Shown here: in pieces, positions 18,436 through 27,702 of the stretch
How the letters are laid out: each line of letters opens with the position of its first letter
Numbering within the stretch: position 1 is the first letter of the stretch
NCBI GenBank assembly: GCA_020852965.1
Contig: JADYZV010000123.1
Span: 32,697-96,696 of the forward strand
Direction of reading: 5' to 3'
DNA: 64,000 nt
From: Pirellulaceae bacterium
GTDB taxonomy: Bacteria > Planctomycetota > Planctomycetia > Pirellulales > Pirellulaceae
The notes under the pieces: model-generated
What the model was told of the DNA's origin: nothing
Databases searched by the model: none
What the model saw: only the letters and a program-made list of their open reading frames with translations
Program-made: the position numbers and the translations under genes

Positions 18436-21400
18436 CTACGGGTTTGCAAGAAACTTCAGCAGCGAAGCGAGCTGGTGATCGTCGAGCAGTTCGCCAAAGT
18501 TGGCGGGCATCAACGACTGTTCCGACTCGCGGCGATCAACCACGCGAGCGGCGGGAAGTTGCTGGACCTTGCCATCCTGTCCCGTCACCATCAAGCTACC
18601 ATCTTCGGCGTCGCGCACCAAACCCGTCAGTACCGTATCGTCATCGAGCAGCAGTGCCGTGACACGAAAGGCTTTATCGACGTTCGTATTCGGTGCCAGT
18701 ATATCTTCGCCCAGCCGCTGAGGGCCGCGCACAATGGCTCCGTCAAGCTGCGGACCAACCAGCGTCCCTTGTCCACGCAGTTGATGGCAGGGGGCGCAAT
18801 GTTGCTGTTGCAGTTTTTGTCCCAGTTCGAGATCCGCCGTATCCCAGTTTAGCTTGCTGACCCGATCGGTAGAGGACATTTGTGTATCAGGCGACTTCTG
18901 AGCTTGCTCGATCTGATCCTGCAAATACTGTTTGGTGTCGGCACTAACGGCGGCTGGCCATAGGGGGCCATTCAAACGCATGCTCAGCGGTGATAGCACG
19001 CCATTGTCCAACAGTTTTCGCAGCAATCTACACCCCTCAGCCGTGCGCAGTAGCTCGCCAGCCATCTCTCGCTGTTGACTCAAAGTCGCGGAAGCCGCCA
19101 ACGGCCTGCTCCATTCGAGTAGATCGAGGGGTGGATTCTTGGAGAGTAGTTGGGAGGTAACCAAGTCGACGCGTCCAAGTTTCAGCGCCTGCGCAGCCAA
19201 GGTGGCTTCCGTCGCGCGCCCACTACCCGTCAGCGCAGCGATCATCAACTCGGCGCGTTGTTGCGGGCTGAGTGGTAGTGCTTCCATGCTGGTGATATCC
19301 ACTGGTTGCAAACCACGCTTGACCAGCGCCATGTAGGCATCGAGTTTCGACGCAGTATTGCTGGGATTAAGGGCGTCGAGCGAGAATTGGCCGGCCGCCA
19401 GCCAAGCATAACTTGCTCCATTGTCGCCATCTTTGAGTACCAACCTTACCATCTGCCCGGCCACATCGGTAAGTGACCACTGGACGAGCTGGGCTGTATC
19501 GTTGCGAGGCGGAAAGGCTTGGCGAAGCTGTTCACCCGTGGCCACGCTCTGCAATGCGATGTAGTTTTTATGCTGATCGGCTTTGCCTGGGAGCCCGTTG
19601 TGCCCCGCCAACAAAAACTGCAATTGATCGGGACAAACAAATGGCTCGCTACTCAACTCCCCCCTGTACTTTTCGCCACGCGTAAAACTCGAACGCAACT
19701 GTACGGCTTCACCACCCGACGACTCACGCGACTCGGTAGCCCAATCGTTGCCCCGAGCGGCGCTCCAAGTCAAAATGGGAGTCGTTGAGCCTAGCTGAAT
19801 GGCCAATTCACTTTGTAACTCTACACCGAATGAACGAAGGGGTGGGGAGAGTTCTGTGTGGCCAGCGAGATACACATCGCACACACGCTCGAATTGCTGG
19901 GCTTGTTCGAGGATGCTATCGGGCTTGACTTGTTTTAGTACGACCAGCAATCGTTCGAGCAATTCTGCATCGGCGTGTTTGGCAGCAGCAGCCAGCGCGG
20001 AATTGATAAACTTGCCATCGCTGCGTGGATGGACCGCAACATAGTCGAGCAAGCGCGCCGCCGCCAGCGAGGAGGGGACCGCCAGCAGCGTCTCAGCAAT
20101 AATTCGGTCGACGGCGAGTCGATCGGCGGCAGGCGTGTCGGCAGGCGTTGGTTGATTGGCCCAGTCGGACCAATCTTTGGTGGCTACGATTAGTTGCATT
20201 TCGTCGCGCAAGATATCACGGATGGCAATGCGTGCCGCGTGACTCAATGCCGGATCAGTCGGAGGGGCACTCGTCAACCCAACCAATGTAGCCAGTTGCT
20301 GTATATCGCCAGCGCTAGCTACCGAGCCCAATAATTGAACGGCGACTAGGTTGGCTTGAGGTTCCGTAAACGGAAGTTTTTCACGTACTTGCTTTGCCGC
20401 ATCGCGACGCTGTTCGAGTGGCAACTCAACTGCGAGAGCCAGTTGTCGTACCAATAGATGTGGCGGCGTGCTCGTTTCGTTGAGCAGTTCGGGGGAAAAG
20501 CGGAGTTGTCGGCGTTGCAATAGCACTTCCATGCAACTGATGCGCAGCCTTTCACTTTGCTTGGTATCGCTCAATAGGGACTCGGCCGCAGCCGAACTAA
20601 GTCGCGTGTTGTCCGCTACCGCTAGCTCGACTGCCAAACAGCGACGCGTCTCGTTCGTGCTGGCTAGCTCGTTGGTGATATTCTCTTGATCGATGGCCAA
20701 GCTCGCTGGCGGTTGGGTAACACCCGGACCGTCGTAGCTGATTTTCCAAATGCGACCGCTGCTTCGATCGCGCCCTGGGTGTTCGAGCGGTACTTCGTAG
20801 TGCCCGATGATACGATTGTAAAAGTCGGACACGTACATCGCTCCATCGCAGCCGAGCTGAATGTCATTGGGGCGAAACCAAGGGTCATCGCTTGTCAGAA
20901 AATCGGACTGCTCTTTCGCCTCGGCGGTGGCTCCCTGCCACTCGAGCGCATTGCAGTTGATACGGCTGGTCATCACATTGCCGCTGTAGAGCAGCTGACG
21001 ATACGCGGGCGGGAACTGTTCGGCTTGATAGTACAGCAGACCACAAATGGCCGTGCTACCATGCGTGTGCCGCATCATCGGCGGTGCGAAGCCAAGGCCA
21101 TCATGGGGACGTCCAAAGCTAGGATACGAGGCCCCATGAATTAGGCGAGTCAGCGGCTTGCTGTGACAGTCAGCCGAATACCAATTGCCCCACTCATCGC
21201 GAGTAATCCCAAACGGATTGACTTGTCCGCTGGTGAATTGTTCAATTCGAGAACCATCTTCGCGAAAGCGAAAAGTGTTTCCCGAGATGAGCTGTACCCG
21301 CGATCCGTCTGTAGCAGTCACCAGCGATTGATTGTTGAATCCATGACAAGCATAGATCCAACCGTCTTGGCCGTTGGTCAGTGAATTGACCATGCCGTGC

Positions 21401-21978
21401 GTATCGCGCGAGGTATCAAATGGCCCCAACAACAGTACGCGTTCGTCAACGTGATCGTCTCCGTCGGTATCGCGCAGCAACCACAGGTTGGGGATGCTAT
21501 AGCAGATCACCCCGCCCTTCACCGGCAAGATACCAATCGGAATGTTCAATCCATCGGCAAATGTAATTGATTTATCTGCACGACCATCACCGTCAATATC
21601 TTCTAGGATTTGAATCGTGTCACCGGCAGGCGTTCCTTCAGCGGCCGGGTATGGGTACTCCTTCGAGCTGGTAACCCACATCCGCCCGCGCGCATCCCAG
21701 GCCATATTCATCGGCTTGGCAATCTGCGGTTCACTGGCAAACAAAGAGATCGAGAATCCAGGAGGGAGATGGAAACCTTGCTGTTCCTCACTGGGAGACA
21801 ACCATGGTGTTTCGCGTACGCCCTGACCGTAGATTTCTTCCGCCGTTGTGGGCTCGACGGCTCCAACATAAGTGACGTCTTCGGCAAAGCTTGATCTTTC
21901 GAGGCTAACCGCACACAGCAGTGTCGCAGCTATTCGAAGCAGGGAGGAGCAAGGCGAAGTGTTTTTTATACGCAGCAT
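18436..21978 (-). CDS. Secreted dehydrogenase-like propeller with HEAT-like region and C-terminal haem c domain
   Basis: About 1180 residues with a signal peptide (LLRIAATLLCAVSLERSSFAED). Residues about 60-400 match the Pirellula/Verrucomicrobium membrane-bound dehydrogenase N-terminal domain: GFHLPPGFSISLFASEPQIA, MNMAWDARGRMWV and the calcium-like loop DIDGDGRADKS. A helical repeat region and a possible beta-sandwich follow. CAPCHQ at about 1061 is the haem c site of the characteristic 120-residue C-terminal domain, with VGPQLDG and SLMPANF. It shares that tail design with the gene at 5627-9814 but lacks the ceramidase-like part. I chose the ATG at 21978; an upstream ATG at 22050 would place 24 charged residues before the signal peptide. 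Substrate is unknown. Confidence 0.88.
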   Translation of the reverse strand: MLRIKNTSPCSSLLRIAATLLCAVSLERSSFAEDVTYVGAVEPTTAEEIYGQGVRETPWLSPSEEQQGFHLPPGFSISLFASEPQIAKPMNMAWDARGRMWVTSSKEYPYPAAEGTPAGDTIQILEDIDGDGRADKSITFADGLNIPIGILPVKGGVICYSIPNLWLLRDTDGDDHVDERVLLLGPFDTSRDTHGMVNSLTNGQDGWIYACHGFNNQSLVTATDGSRVQLISGNTFRFREDGSRIEQFTSGQVNPFGITRDEWGNWYSADCHSKPLTRLIHGASYPSFGRPHDGLGFAPPMMRHTHGSTAICGLLYYQAEQFPPAYRQLLYSGNVMTSRINCNALEWQGATAEAKEQSDFLTSDDPWFRPNDIQLGCDGAMYVSDFYNRIIGHYEVPLEHPGRDRSSGRIWKISYDGPGVTQPPASLAIDQENITNELASTNETRRCLAVELAVADNTRLSSAAAESLLSDTKQSERLRISCMEVLLQRRQLRFSPELLNETSTPPHLLVRQLALAVELPLEQRRDAAKQVREKLPFTEPQANLVAVQLLGSVASAGDIQQLATLVGLTSAPPTDPALSHAARIAIRDILRDEMQLIVATKDWSDWANQPTPADTPAADRLAVDRIIAETLLAVPSSLAAARLLDYVAVHPRSDGKFINSALAAAAKHADAELLERLLVVLKQVKPDSILEQAQQFERVCDVYLAGHTELSPPLRSFGVELQSELAIQLGSTTPILTWSAARGNDWATESRESSGGEAVQLRSSFTRGEKYRGELSSEPFVCPDQLQFLLAGHNGLPGKADQHKNYIALQSVATGEQLRQAFPPRNDTAQLVQWSLTDVAGQMVRLVLKDGDNGASYAWLAAGQFSLDALNPSNTASKLDAYMALVKRGLQPVDITSMEALPLSPQQRAELMIAALTGSGRATEATLAAQALKLGRVDLVTSQLLSKNPPLDLLEWSRPLAASATLSQQREMAGELLRTAEGCRLLRKLLDNGVLSPLSMRLNGPLWPAAVSADTKQYLQDQIEQAQKSPDTQMSSTDRVSKLNWDTADLELGQKLQQQHCAPCHQLRGQGTLVGPQLDGAIVRGPQRLGEDILAPNTNVDKAFRVTALLLDDDTVLTGLVRDAEDGSLMVTGQDGKVQQLPAARVVDRRESEQSLMPANFGELLDDHQLASLLKFLANP

Positions 21979-22195
21979 CGTTGTAGTACAGATTCCGACG
22001 GAGTGACGAAGGTGGGATTGAGCATCGCTGGGATCGCGATGCTCGGCCACTCCATATTAGCAGATGCGGTGTGCTAGTGCAGCGATTTCATCATCGGCCT
22101 CTTGGCATTGTAATTCGCCGGCATGGGGTTCACGACGCAGGAGCCAGAAACGATCTTAGCGGCAGGAGACCCTGGTGGAAACAGTGAGGCATGAA

Positions 22196-22384
22196 ATGAC
22201 AGAATACAGGTTTCGAGTGGTGATACGCATCGAGCTAGACAGAGAGGCAATTGCCGCGTAGATCATTCAGTCGGAAAGCCCAGACGCCGCGTTTGACTGG
22301 CTGTTAAAGTCGGACGCTCTCCACGGATTGAGCTCAAGGCGTTACTATCCGTGCTCCGGCTTTGCCATCCGTGCTAGCGAATGA
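22196..22384 (+). pseudogene. Probable ParE-like toxin remnant
   Basis: An ATG at 22196 reads MTEYRFRVVIRIELDREAIA, stops at TAG 22259-22261 and then continues in the same frame as IIQSESPDAAFDWLLKSD. The second part matches the ParE/RelE-type pattern I(A)xxSPDAAxxWL, and the first part fits its N-terminal strand. The TAG stands where ParE proteins often have Trp or Tyr (TGG or TAT to TAG is one change). After HGLSS the frame runs into the R5 repeat and the ParE match ends. About 60 of about 95 expected residues remain. No antitoxin is recognised upstream. The match is short, so this is tentative. Confidence 0.45.
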
Positions 22385-22431
22385 CAAGAATTCTCGCACG
22401 GATGGCAAAGCCGGAGCACGGATGATAGGGA
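22338..22431. repeat. R5 inverted repeat, complete copy
   Basis: Two perfect 28-bp arms at 22347-22374 and 22396-22423 around a 21-nt centre. Each arm has ATCCGTGC (or its complement) at both ends with CTCCGGCTTTGCC between. A second copy at 40943-41014 has lost most of its right arm. Shared GGCGTTACT precedes both. Confidence 0.93.
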
Positions 22432-22620
22432 CAGAAGACAATCTCGCCTTCCATATGGTCGGAAAAACGATAGACGTCAAGCAACTGGGGAGTTGACCAT
22501 TTGCGGGTTCCGAGAAACGCTTTGGGCAGAACAACCTCTATTTCTGTTTATTACTTTAGCGTAACACGTTGGTCCCCAACGGGGTTTCGGTGGGGGACCA
22601 CCGAGCTACTTTAATACGCA
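22432..22620. repeat. Gap with R9 repeat
   Basis: The stretch 22570-22606 contains GGTCCCCAACGGGG and then GGTGGGGGACCACCGAGC followed by TAC, also present at 27237-27264. GGTGGggGACCACC-type pairing makes a tight hairpin. Nothing else is seen. Confidence 0.7.
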
Positions 22621-23556
22621 CTAGGCATCGGCGAAGAGGGGGGTGGAGAGGTAGCGTTCACCGAGATCGCATATGATGGTGACAATGCGCTTGCCTTTGA
22701 ATTCAGGCCGCGCGGCGACTTGAGCTGCCGCCCACATGTTGGCACCGCTGCTGATACCGGCCACGATCCCTTCTTCTTTGGCCAAACGCTTGCCCCACTC
22801 GAACGCGTCGTCGTCATCGACGGTGACTACGTCGTCTACGATCGACTTGTCTAGGTTGCCAGGAATGAAGCCAGCCCCGAGCCCTTGAATGCGGTGCTTA
22901 CCGGGAGGTCCACCACTGATTACGGCGCTGTGCTTGGGCTCGACGGCAATGGCTTTGAAGTTCGGATTCAAGCGCTTGATATAACGAGCCACGCCAGTGA
23001 GCGTACCACCGGTACCGACGCCAGCCACGATCGCGTCGATGTTCTTGCCACTATCCTCCCAGATTTCGGGCCCTGTCGTCTTCTCGTGGATAGCTGGGTT
23101 AGCTGGGTTTTCGAATTGTTGGGGCACGAAGCCGTTGGGATCTTGCTTGGCAATTTGTTGAGCTTTGGCAATCGCTCCATTCATCCCTTCAGCGGCTGGG
23201 GTGAGCACCAAGTTGGCGCCCATTCCGCGAAGAAGTGCGCGGCGCTCGACCGACATCGATTCGGGCATCGTCAACGTGAGCTTATAGCCTTTGGCCGCAC
23301 ACACAAAGGCCAACGCGATGCCCGTATTGCCGCTCGTCGGCTCGACGATGTGCGTATGTTGGTTGATCTTGCCATCGCGCTCGCCGGCTTCGATCATCGC
23401 CATACCAATACGGTCTTTGACGCTGTTGAGCGGTTGAAAGAACTCACACTTGGCGAAGACGGTCGCGCCACCCTCGGGAACCAAGCGATTGATCCGGATC
23501 ATCGGAGTTTCGCCAATAGCTAGGGCGGCGTTGGCATAGGTCTTACCACGTGGCAT
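22621..23556 (-). CDS. cysK: Cysteine synthase (O-acetylserine sulfhydrylase)
   Basis: PLP enzyme making cysteine from O-acetylserine and sulfide in the cytoplasm. With the start at 23556 it has 311 residues, the usual length. PLP Lys47 lies in [10 protein letters not shown]; the substrate loop TSGNTG, the phosphate-binding VGTGGTLTG and SSGAN are all intact. The start is set by AGGAAAG 6 nt upstream; an earlier ATG would overlap rpsT. It lies 29 nt after rpsT on the same strand and may share its message. Confidence 0.96.
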   Translation of the reverse strand: MPRGKTYANAALAIGETPMIRINRLVPEGGATVFAKCEFFQPLNSVKDRIGMAMIEAGERDGKINQHTHIVEPTSGNTGIALAFVCAAKGYKLTLTMPESMSVERRALLRGMGANLVLTPAAEGMNGAIAKAQQIAKQDPNGFVPQQFENPANPAIHEKTTGPEIWEDSGKNIDAIVAGVGTGGTLTGVARYIKRLNPNFKAIAVEPKHSAVISGGPPGKHRIQGLGAGFIPGNLDKSIVDDVVTVDDDDAFEWGKRLAKEEGIVAGISSGANMWAAAQVAARPEFKGKRIVTIICDLGERYLSTPLFADA

Positions 23557-23585
23557 CGAATTCTTTCCTGAACGGGGGAGGGTTG

Positions 23586-23858
23586 TTAGGCTGCTTGTTT
23601 CGAGCGAACAATCAGTCCACACATGCGGCTCTTCAGGCGAGCGGCCTTGTTGGCGTGGATGACTCGTTTGGAAGCCGCTTTGTCTAACAAGATTGCGGTC
23701 GAGCGTGAGAGGGCGATGGCTTCGTCAAGCTTTTTGGCCGCTACGGCTTCGCGGAATTTGCGAAGCGAGTTACGCAGACGTGTCTTCTGAGCTCGATTGC
23801 GGTCGCGACGAACAACGCTCTGACGCAATCGCTTCTTAGCTCCCTTGGTGTTTGGCAT
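23586..23858 (-). CDS. rpsT: 30S ribosomal protein S20
   Basis: Small basic protein binding 16S rRNA early in assembly. [20 protein letters not shown] opens the typical three-helix bundle, and the C-terminal half holds the conserved [20 protein letters not shown]. About 90 residues fits the family. The start at 23858 matches the family N-terminus. Divergent from the cobA-hemD gene. Confidence 0.96.
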   Translation of the reverse strand: MPNTKGAKKRLRQSVVRRDRNRAQKTRLRNSLRKFREAVAAKKLDEAIALSRSTAILLDKAASKRVIHANKAARLKSRMCGLIVRSKQAA

Positions 23859-24061
23859 GTAAACTGTCTCTTGCACTGGCTAACGACTTGAAAAAACTGG
23901 AATTCGCTCCAGCTTTCAGGAATTTGCTTGGGGGCAAAACGCGAGCTGGTAGAACCCCTGCGCCAGGAGCTCCCCGCGACGTTTTGCCGACGATCGCTTA
24001 TCATGCCGCAAAGTCACGATTCTGTCCAGTCACCTTTTCCCATAGAAACGCCCGAAACACG

Positions 24062-25618
24062 ATGAAAGCCGCCCGCTCTCAAGCCGATGTGGGGCACGTC
24101 TATCTGGTTGGGGCAGGCCCCGGTGATCCAGGCCTGCTGACCGTCCGTGGACGACAATGCCTGGAAATGGCCGACGTGGTGCTGTACGACGGGCTGGCCA
24201 ACCTGCAATTGCTCCAGTGGGCTCCCCAGGCGACCTGTATTAGCGTGGGGAAACATGGCCAATCGCCCATCTGGACCCAGGCCGACATCAACGCGAGGCT
24301 GCTGGAGTTGGCGCGGCAGGGCAGACGCGTCGTGCGACTTAAGGGGGGCGATCCCGCCGTTTTCGCCCGCACCGCCGAAGAGCTCGAAGTGCTCGCCGCC
24401 GCTGGCATCCCCTTCGAAGTCGTCCCCGGCATTACCGCAGCCCTGGCCGCAGCTAGCTACGTGGGAATCCCCATCACCCATCGCAAACACGCTTCGGCGG
24501 TCGCCTTCGTTACCGGCCAGCAACAGACAGACGCTCCGCCCCAGCCCATCGACTGGGAGGCTCTGGCCCGCTTCCCGGGGACGCTGGTATTTTACATGGG
24601 GGTCACCACCGTGTCCCAATGGACCAGCCAATTGCTGGCTGCCGGCAAGTCCCCCGATACGCCCGCTGCCATCGTGCGGCGCTGCACGTGGAGCGATCAA
24701 AGCGTCATCCGCTGCCGTCTGTCCGAAGTCGCCGAGCGATTCCAGCAAGCAGGCGGCCTGCGTCCCCCAGTGATTGTCATTGTGGGTGAAGTGGCTGAGC
24801 TCGGGGGCGACTTCGACTGGTTCTCGCGTCGCCCGCTACACGGCTGCGGCGTGTTGGTAACTCGACCCGCCGACCAAGCGACCGAGTGGACCGAGCCGCT
24901 GCAACATGCCGGTGCGGAAGTCTTCACACAAAGCGTTATCGAGATCATTCCTCCCGGCGATTGGAGCTCGCTCGACTTGGCCATCGACGCCTTGCAAGAC
25001 AGATCAGTGGACGGGATCACCTTCTCCAGCGCCAATGGAGTAAAAGGTTTCTTCCAGCGATTGCACCAGCGAAATTTCGACGCGAGGCTAATGGCCGGAA
25101 CCACCATTGCCGCCGTCGGTCCAGCCACCGCCGCGCAGCTCGTGCCATGGGGACTGCGCGCCGACGTGGTCCCTAGCGCCTCGCAAACGTACAGCGCGAT
25201 CGGCTTGCTCGAAGCCCTGCCCGAATCACTTTCAGGTCGGCGCTGGATCGTGACCTCCACCAATCGCAGTCGCGACACGATAGCCTCGGGCCTACAGCAG
25301 CGCGGAGCTGAAGTGCTCGATGCACGCTGCTACGAAACCCGTCGTGTTGATCAATTGAGCCCCGACGTGGCCAGCGCGCTCGAAGCGGGCCGCATCCAAA
25401 TCGTCACCCTTAGTAGCGGATTGGTAGCCGAAGCCAGTTGCGAATTGCTTGCTCTCTACCGCGAGCAATTGCAGCCCATCAGCATCAGCTCCGCAGTCAG
25501 CCAGCGTCTGAGCGAACTCGGTTGGCCCGCCGTTGCGCAGGCCGAAGAGAATTCACTAGCCGGCATGCGCGCCGCCATCGAGCGCTGGAGTCTAGCCTTT
25601 AGGCAATCGAACCCATGA
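24062..25618 (+). CDS. cobA-hemD: Fused uroporphyrinogen-III C-methyltransferase and uroporphyrinogen-III synthase
   Basis: Bifunctional tetrapyrrole enzyme. Residues 1-245 are an SAM-dependent methyltransferase: VYLVGAGPGDPGLLTVRG, VVRLKGGDPAVFAR and VVPGITAALAAASYVGIPIT are the classical motifs for making precorrin-2. From about 260 to 519 is HemD, which closes hydroxymethylbilane to uroporphyrinogen III: GCGVLVTRPADQATEW, DGITFSSANGVKGFFQRL, TIAAVGPATAAQL and TLSSGLVAE. The ATG at 24062 gives the family N-terminus. The fusion occurs in several other bacteria; it puts the last haem-branch step and the first sirohaem/cobalamin step in one chain. Confidence 0.94.
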   Translation: MKAARSQADVGHVYLVGAGPGDPGLLTVRGRQCLEMADVVLYDGLANLQLLQWAPQATCISVGKHGQSPIWTQADINARLLELARQGRRVVRLKGGDPAVFARTAEELEVLAAAGIPFEVVPGITAALAAASYVGIPITHRKHASAVAFVTGQQQTDAPPQPIDWEALARFPGTLVFYMGVTTVSQWTSQLLAAGKSPDTPAAIVRRCTWSDQSVIRCRLSEVAERFQQAGGLRPPVIVIVGEVAELGGDFDWFSRRPLHGCGVLVTRPADQATEWTEPLQHAGAEVFTQSVIEIIPPGDWSSLDLAIDALQDRSVDGITFSSANGVKGFFQRLHQRNFDARLMAGTTIAAVGPATAAQLVPWGLRADVVPSASQTYSAIGLLEALPESLSGRRWIVTSTNRSRDTIASGLQQRGAEVLDARCYETRRVDQLSPDVASALEAGRIQIVTLSSGLVAEASCELLALYREQLQPISISSAVSQRLSELGWPAVAQAEENSLAGMRAAIERWSLAFRQSNP

Positions 25619-26047
25619 GCAGCCAATTGTCGAAAGAAATCCATCGCGCTGAAATCGTTTAGCGCGCATTACTCGCAACTCCCCCTCGTACGGCTCCGTT
25701 GTACCATAAATCTTTTTTTGGACCCCTGTGAGCTTGTCTCACAGGTGAACGAGTTTTGAATATAGATCGAGGTCCTCACCATTGCCTCCACTTTTCCACC
25801 CGCCCGCCACCTCGAGTGGCAGGCGGGTGGAAAAGTGATAAGGCCGGGGTGTTTTCGTCGTGTTCTATTCACAAAACTTGGCTCATGCCAGTCAAGCTGG
25901 CGAGGGGCCGACGCGAAATCGAGTTGTGTAGTACAAGGAGCGCACGCGGGAGGGTACCTGGCAGCATGATTCAGGTATTCATTAAAAATCCGGATTTAGC
26001 GTGATGGTTCAACAATCCTGCGCGAAATTAACTGCCCGAAGTTCGGA
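25619..26047. repeat. Gap with R4 copy A
   Basis: R4 copy A occupies about 25712-25914. Hairpin 1: CCTGTGAG-CTTGT-CTCACAGG (25725-25745). Long stem: CACTTTTCCACCCGCC (25789-25804), a C-A mismatch, then GCCAC-CTCGA-GTGGC and the complement ending 25837. Hairpin 3: GCCAG-TCAAG-CTGGC (25887-25901), then GGGGCCGA. About 130 bp of plain sequence follows with no gene. Confidence 0.9.
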
Positions 26048-26461
26048 TCAAAGATGCAAATCCTTGCGGCGGCGATCGATGTCCTTGCGCGATAGGATGC
26101 GAGTGAAGCTGGTCTGGCTCGAGTCAACATAGAGAGTCGAAGTCACCTCGATCAGATCTTTATCTGACTTGCTGGGGCGTACGCTGAGCACGCTGATACG
26201 ACCTGATTTCGGCGGGGTTTCGAATTTTTCGTCCCCTTCAAAGTTGGGGTCCTTGAGCAACATGGCTACCGCCCGCTCCACGGCCGCATCGGACAGGGAA
26301 CGATTGACGGCCACGCGCTGACGAGCCAACGATTCGCTGGTTTGTAAGTGCAACGATTGGTACATTCCCAACATAATGAGACTGGTGGTTGAGAGGACAA
26401 TCAGCACCAATATCAAGGCAAAACCGCCAGAGCGCGCGGCTGTTCGATTGTGCGAATTCAT
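26048..26461 (-). CDS. Short GspK/PilX-like minor pseudopilin
   Basis: 137 residues. The N-terminus GGFALILVLIVLSTTSLIML is the type IV pilin-like or GspK-like hydrophobic helix behind a Gly prepilin cleavage site, with Ala instead of Ser/Thr after Phe. The rest is a small soluble domain. It occupies the last (K) position of the cassette G-H-I-J-K, but a full GspK is about 300 residues, so this one is short or belongs to the PilX group. It would be processed by a prepilin peptidase not present here. 165 nt containing an R3 repeat separate it from the gspJ-like gene. Confidence 0.65.
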   Translation of the reverse strand: MNSHNRTAARSGGFALILVLIVLSTTSLIMLGMYQSLHLQTSESLARQRVAVNRSLSDAAVERAVAMLLKDPNFEGDEKFETPPKSGRISVLSVRPSKSDKDLIEVTSTLYVDSSQTSFTRILSRKDIDRRRKDLHL

Positions 26462-26551
26462 CGTCGTATCCTAATCGCGTTCTCAAAGAGTTGGCGTAAG
26501 TGAATCGTTGAATAGTATCGTCGGTCGGGAGTGGCGGTGACGCATTGAACC

Positions 26552-26620
26552 GAATTATTCATAACCCGCAGCGTCAGCAAGGGCGTTTGATTTGAATCGA
26601 ATCTTTTAAGTATGAATTAG
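26552..26620. repeat. R3 repeat, copy 1
   Basis: GATTATTCATAACCCGC-type sequence (here AATTATTCATAACCCGC) followed by AGCGTCAGCAAGG and about 35 further matching bases up to TATGAATT. The same string recurs at 32984-33050, and the core recurs inverted at 45110-45165. Confidence 0.85.
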
Positions 26621-26626
26621 CTCGGC

Positions 26627-27163
26627 TTAAATAGCAGGGCGAATCCAAACTTGCGTGTTGGAAAGCTTGCCTTCATACGGAGGCCGTGAGCTGAGCGTAA
26701 CCACGTCGACACCGATCAAACGCCCAGCGGCCGCCGTGGTGGGCTTGCCAACTTCATAAAATCGCAGCTTGGCAATTCCCTCGATCAGTACCTGGGGACC
26801 GAAATCGTTCTCCAAAATCAATTGCTCGCCCTTGAGACTCAACCGCATCTTGCTGCCGTCAGCCTGTAGCACGGTTAGACTCTGGTCAAGCAGTTCGAGC
26901 ACCTGGGTACTCCCCTGCAATCGCCGCCCGATCGCTTCCAATGTAGCTTGGCGTGTGAAACCATTGGCCTGCCGTTGGCTGCTGGTTTCCGATATGCTCA
27001 GCGATGCCTTTAAAATGCCGAACAGCGGGACCATGATGAGTGACATGATCATCATGGCGGCCAACAGCTCGACCATCGTCACGCCGCGCTGGCGCTGGCT
27101 CTGACTCTGACGCTGACGCGGGTGCGGGTGCGCGGGTGGATGGGTTGCTTGAGGTAGATACAT
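26627..27163 (-). CDS. GspJ-like minor pseudopilin
   Basis: 178 residues. The prepilin motif RGVTMVELLAAMMIMSLIM gives Gly-1 and Glu+5 of the pseudopilin helix. The leader before it is long (about 26 residues) and rich in Gln, Arg, Ser and Pro, encoded by simple CTGACGCTGGCG-type DNA. The C-terminal domain (GIAKLRFYEVG) fits GspJ, where the chain ends in strands that cap the pseudopilus tip. Position after an I-like gene supports the J assignment. Confidence 0.7.
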   Translation of the reverse strand: MYLPQATHPPAHPHPRQRQSQSQRQRGVTMVELLAAMMIMSLIMVPLFGILKASLSISETSSQRQANGFTRQATLEAIGRRLQGSTQVLELLDQSLTVLQADGSKMRLSLKGEQLILENDFGPQVLIEGIAKLRFYEVGKPTTAAAGRLIGVDVVTLSSRPPYEGKLSNTQVWIRPAI

Positions 27164-27236
27164 TTTAATGACTGAATGAATGAGACCGTGCAGAATGAAG
27201 GCTCTGCTGAGTGATCAAGTTAACTGAGTAATCAAT

Positions 27237-27264
27237 CGGTGGGGGACCACCGAGCTACGTTGGT
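27237..27264. repeat. R9 repeat, second copy
   Basis: GGTGGGGGACCACCGAGC followed by TACG, matching 22588-22609. It lies between the gspJ-like start and the end of the gspI-like gene and runs a few bases into the stop codon of the latter. Confidence 0.8.
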
Positions 27265-27698
27265 TACGGAGTCGCGCGGGCAACGTTAGTCCATAGCTCA
27301 ACGGATGTTTCATTGCTGTCGAGCTGTCGATTGCCGTTGGCATCGTGCCAGCCAAGGCTGCGGACTGCCATGAGAAGGCCGGGGACGCCACCCACGCTAG
27401 GGTCTTCGAGGCAATAGCTTTCGAACAACAGTTCCGGATGCCCTTGGCTCTTAAAACTGCCGACACCGGTTTTTATTTCGTTGAAATTGTTGCGAACACG
27501 CTGGCACAATTCGTTCTGCTTGCCTTCGACCAGGGGAACCAGTTCGCCGCGTTGTCGAAAGACTTCATTGCGTTGAACGACGCTCCGCATCAGCTCGGCA
27601 GTTGGACCTAGGAACAGCCCCAACACCATGAGGGCTGCGATGACTTCCAGCAGCGAGAACCCTTGATGGGGTCTAGTTTGAGTCTTTGTCCGGTACAT
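27264..27698 (-). CDS. GspI-like minor pseudopilin
   Basis: 144 residues with the prepilin motif QGFSLLEVIAALMVLGLFLG: Gly-1, Phe+1, Glu+5. The C-terminal domain is short and ends in a DANGNRQLDSNE loop that looks calcium-binding. It starts 4 nt after the stop of the H-like gene, so the two are co-translated. The I assignment is by position and size; the GspI family is diverse. Confidence 0.68.
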   Translation of the reverse strand: MYRTKTQTRPHQGFSLLEVIAALMVLGLFLGPTAELMRSVVQRNEVFRQRGELVPLVEGKQNELCQRVRNNFNEIKTGVGSFKSQGHPELLFESYCLEDPSVGGVPGLLMAVRSLGWHDANGNRQLDSNETSVELWTNVARATP

Positions 27699-27702
27699 GC
27701 GT

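Noticed and set aside
18436..22050. Use of the ATG at 22050 as start of the second dehydrogenase-haem c gene
   Set aside because: It would put 24 charged residues before an obvious signal peptide; the ATG at 21978 is more plausible.
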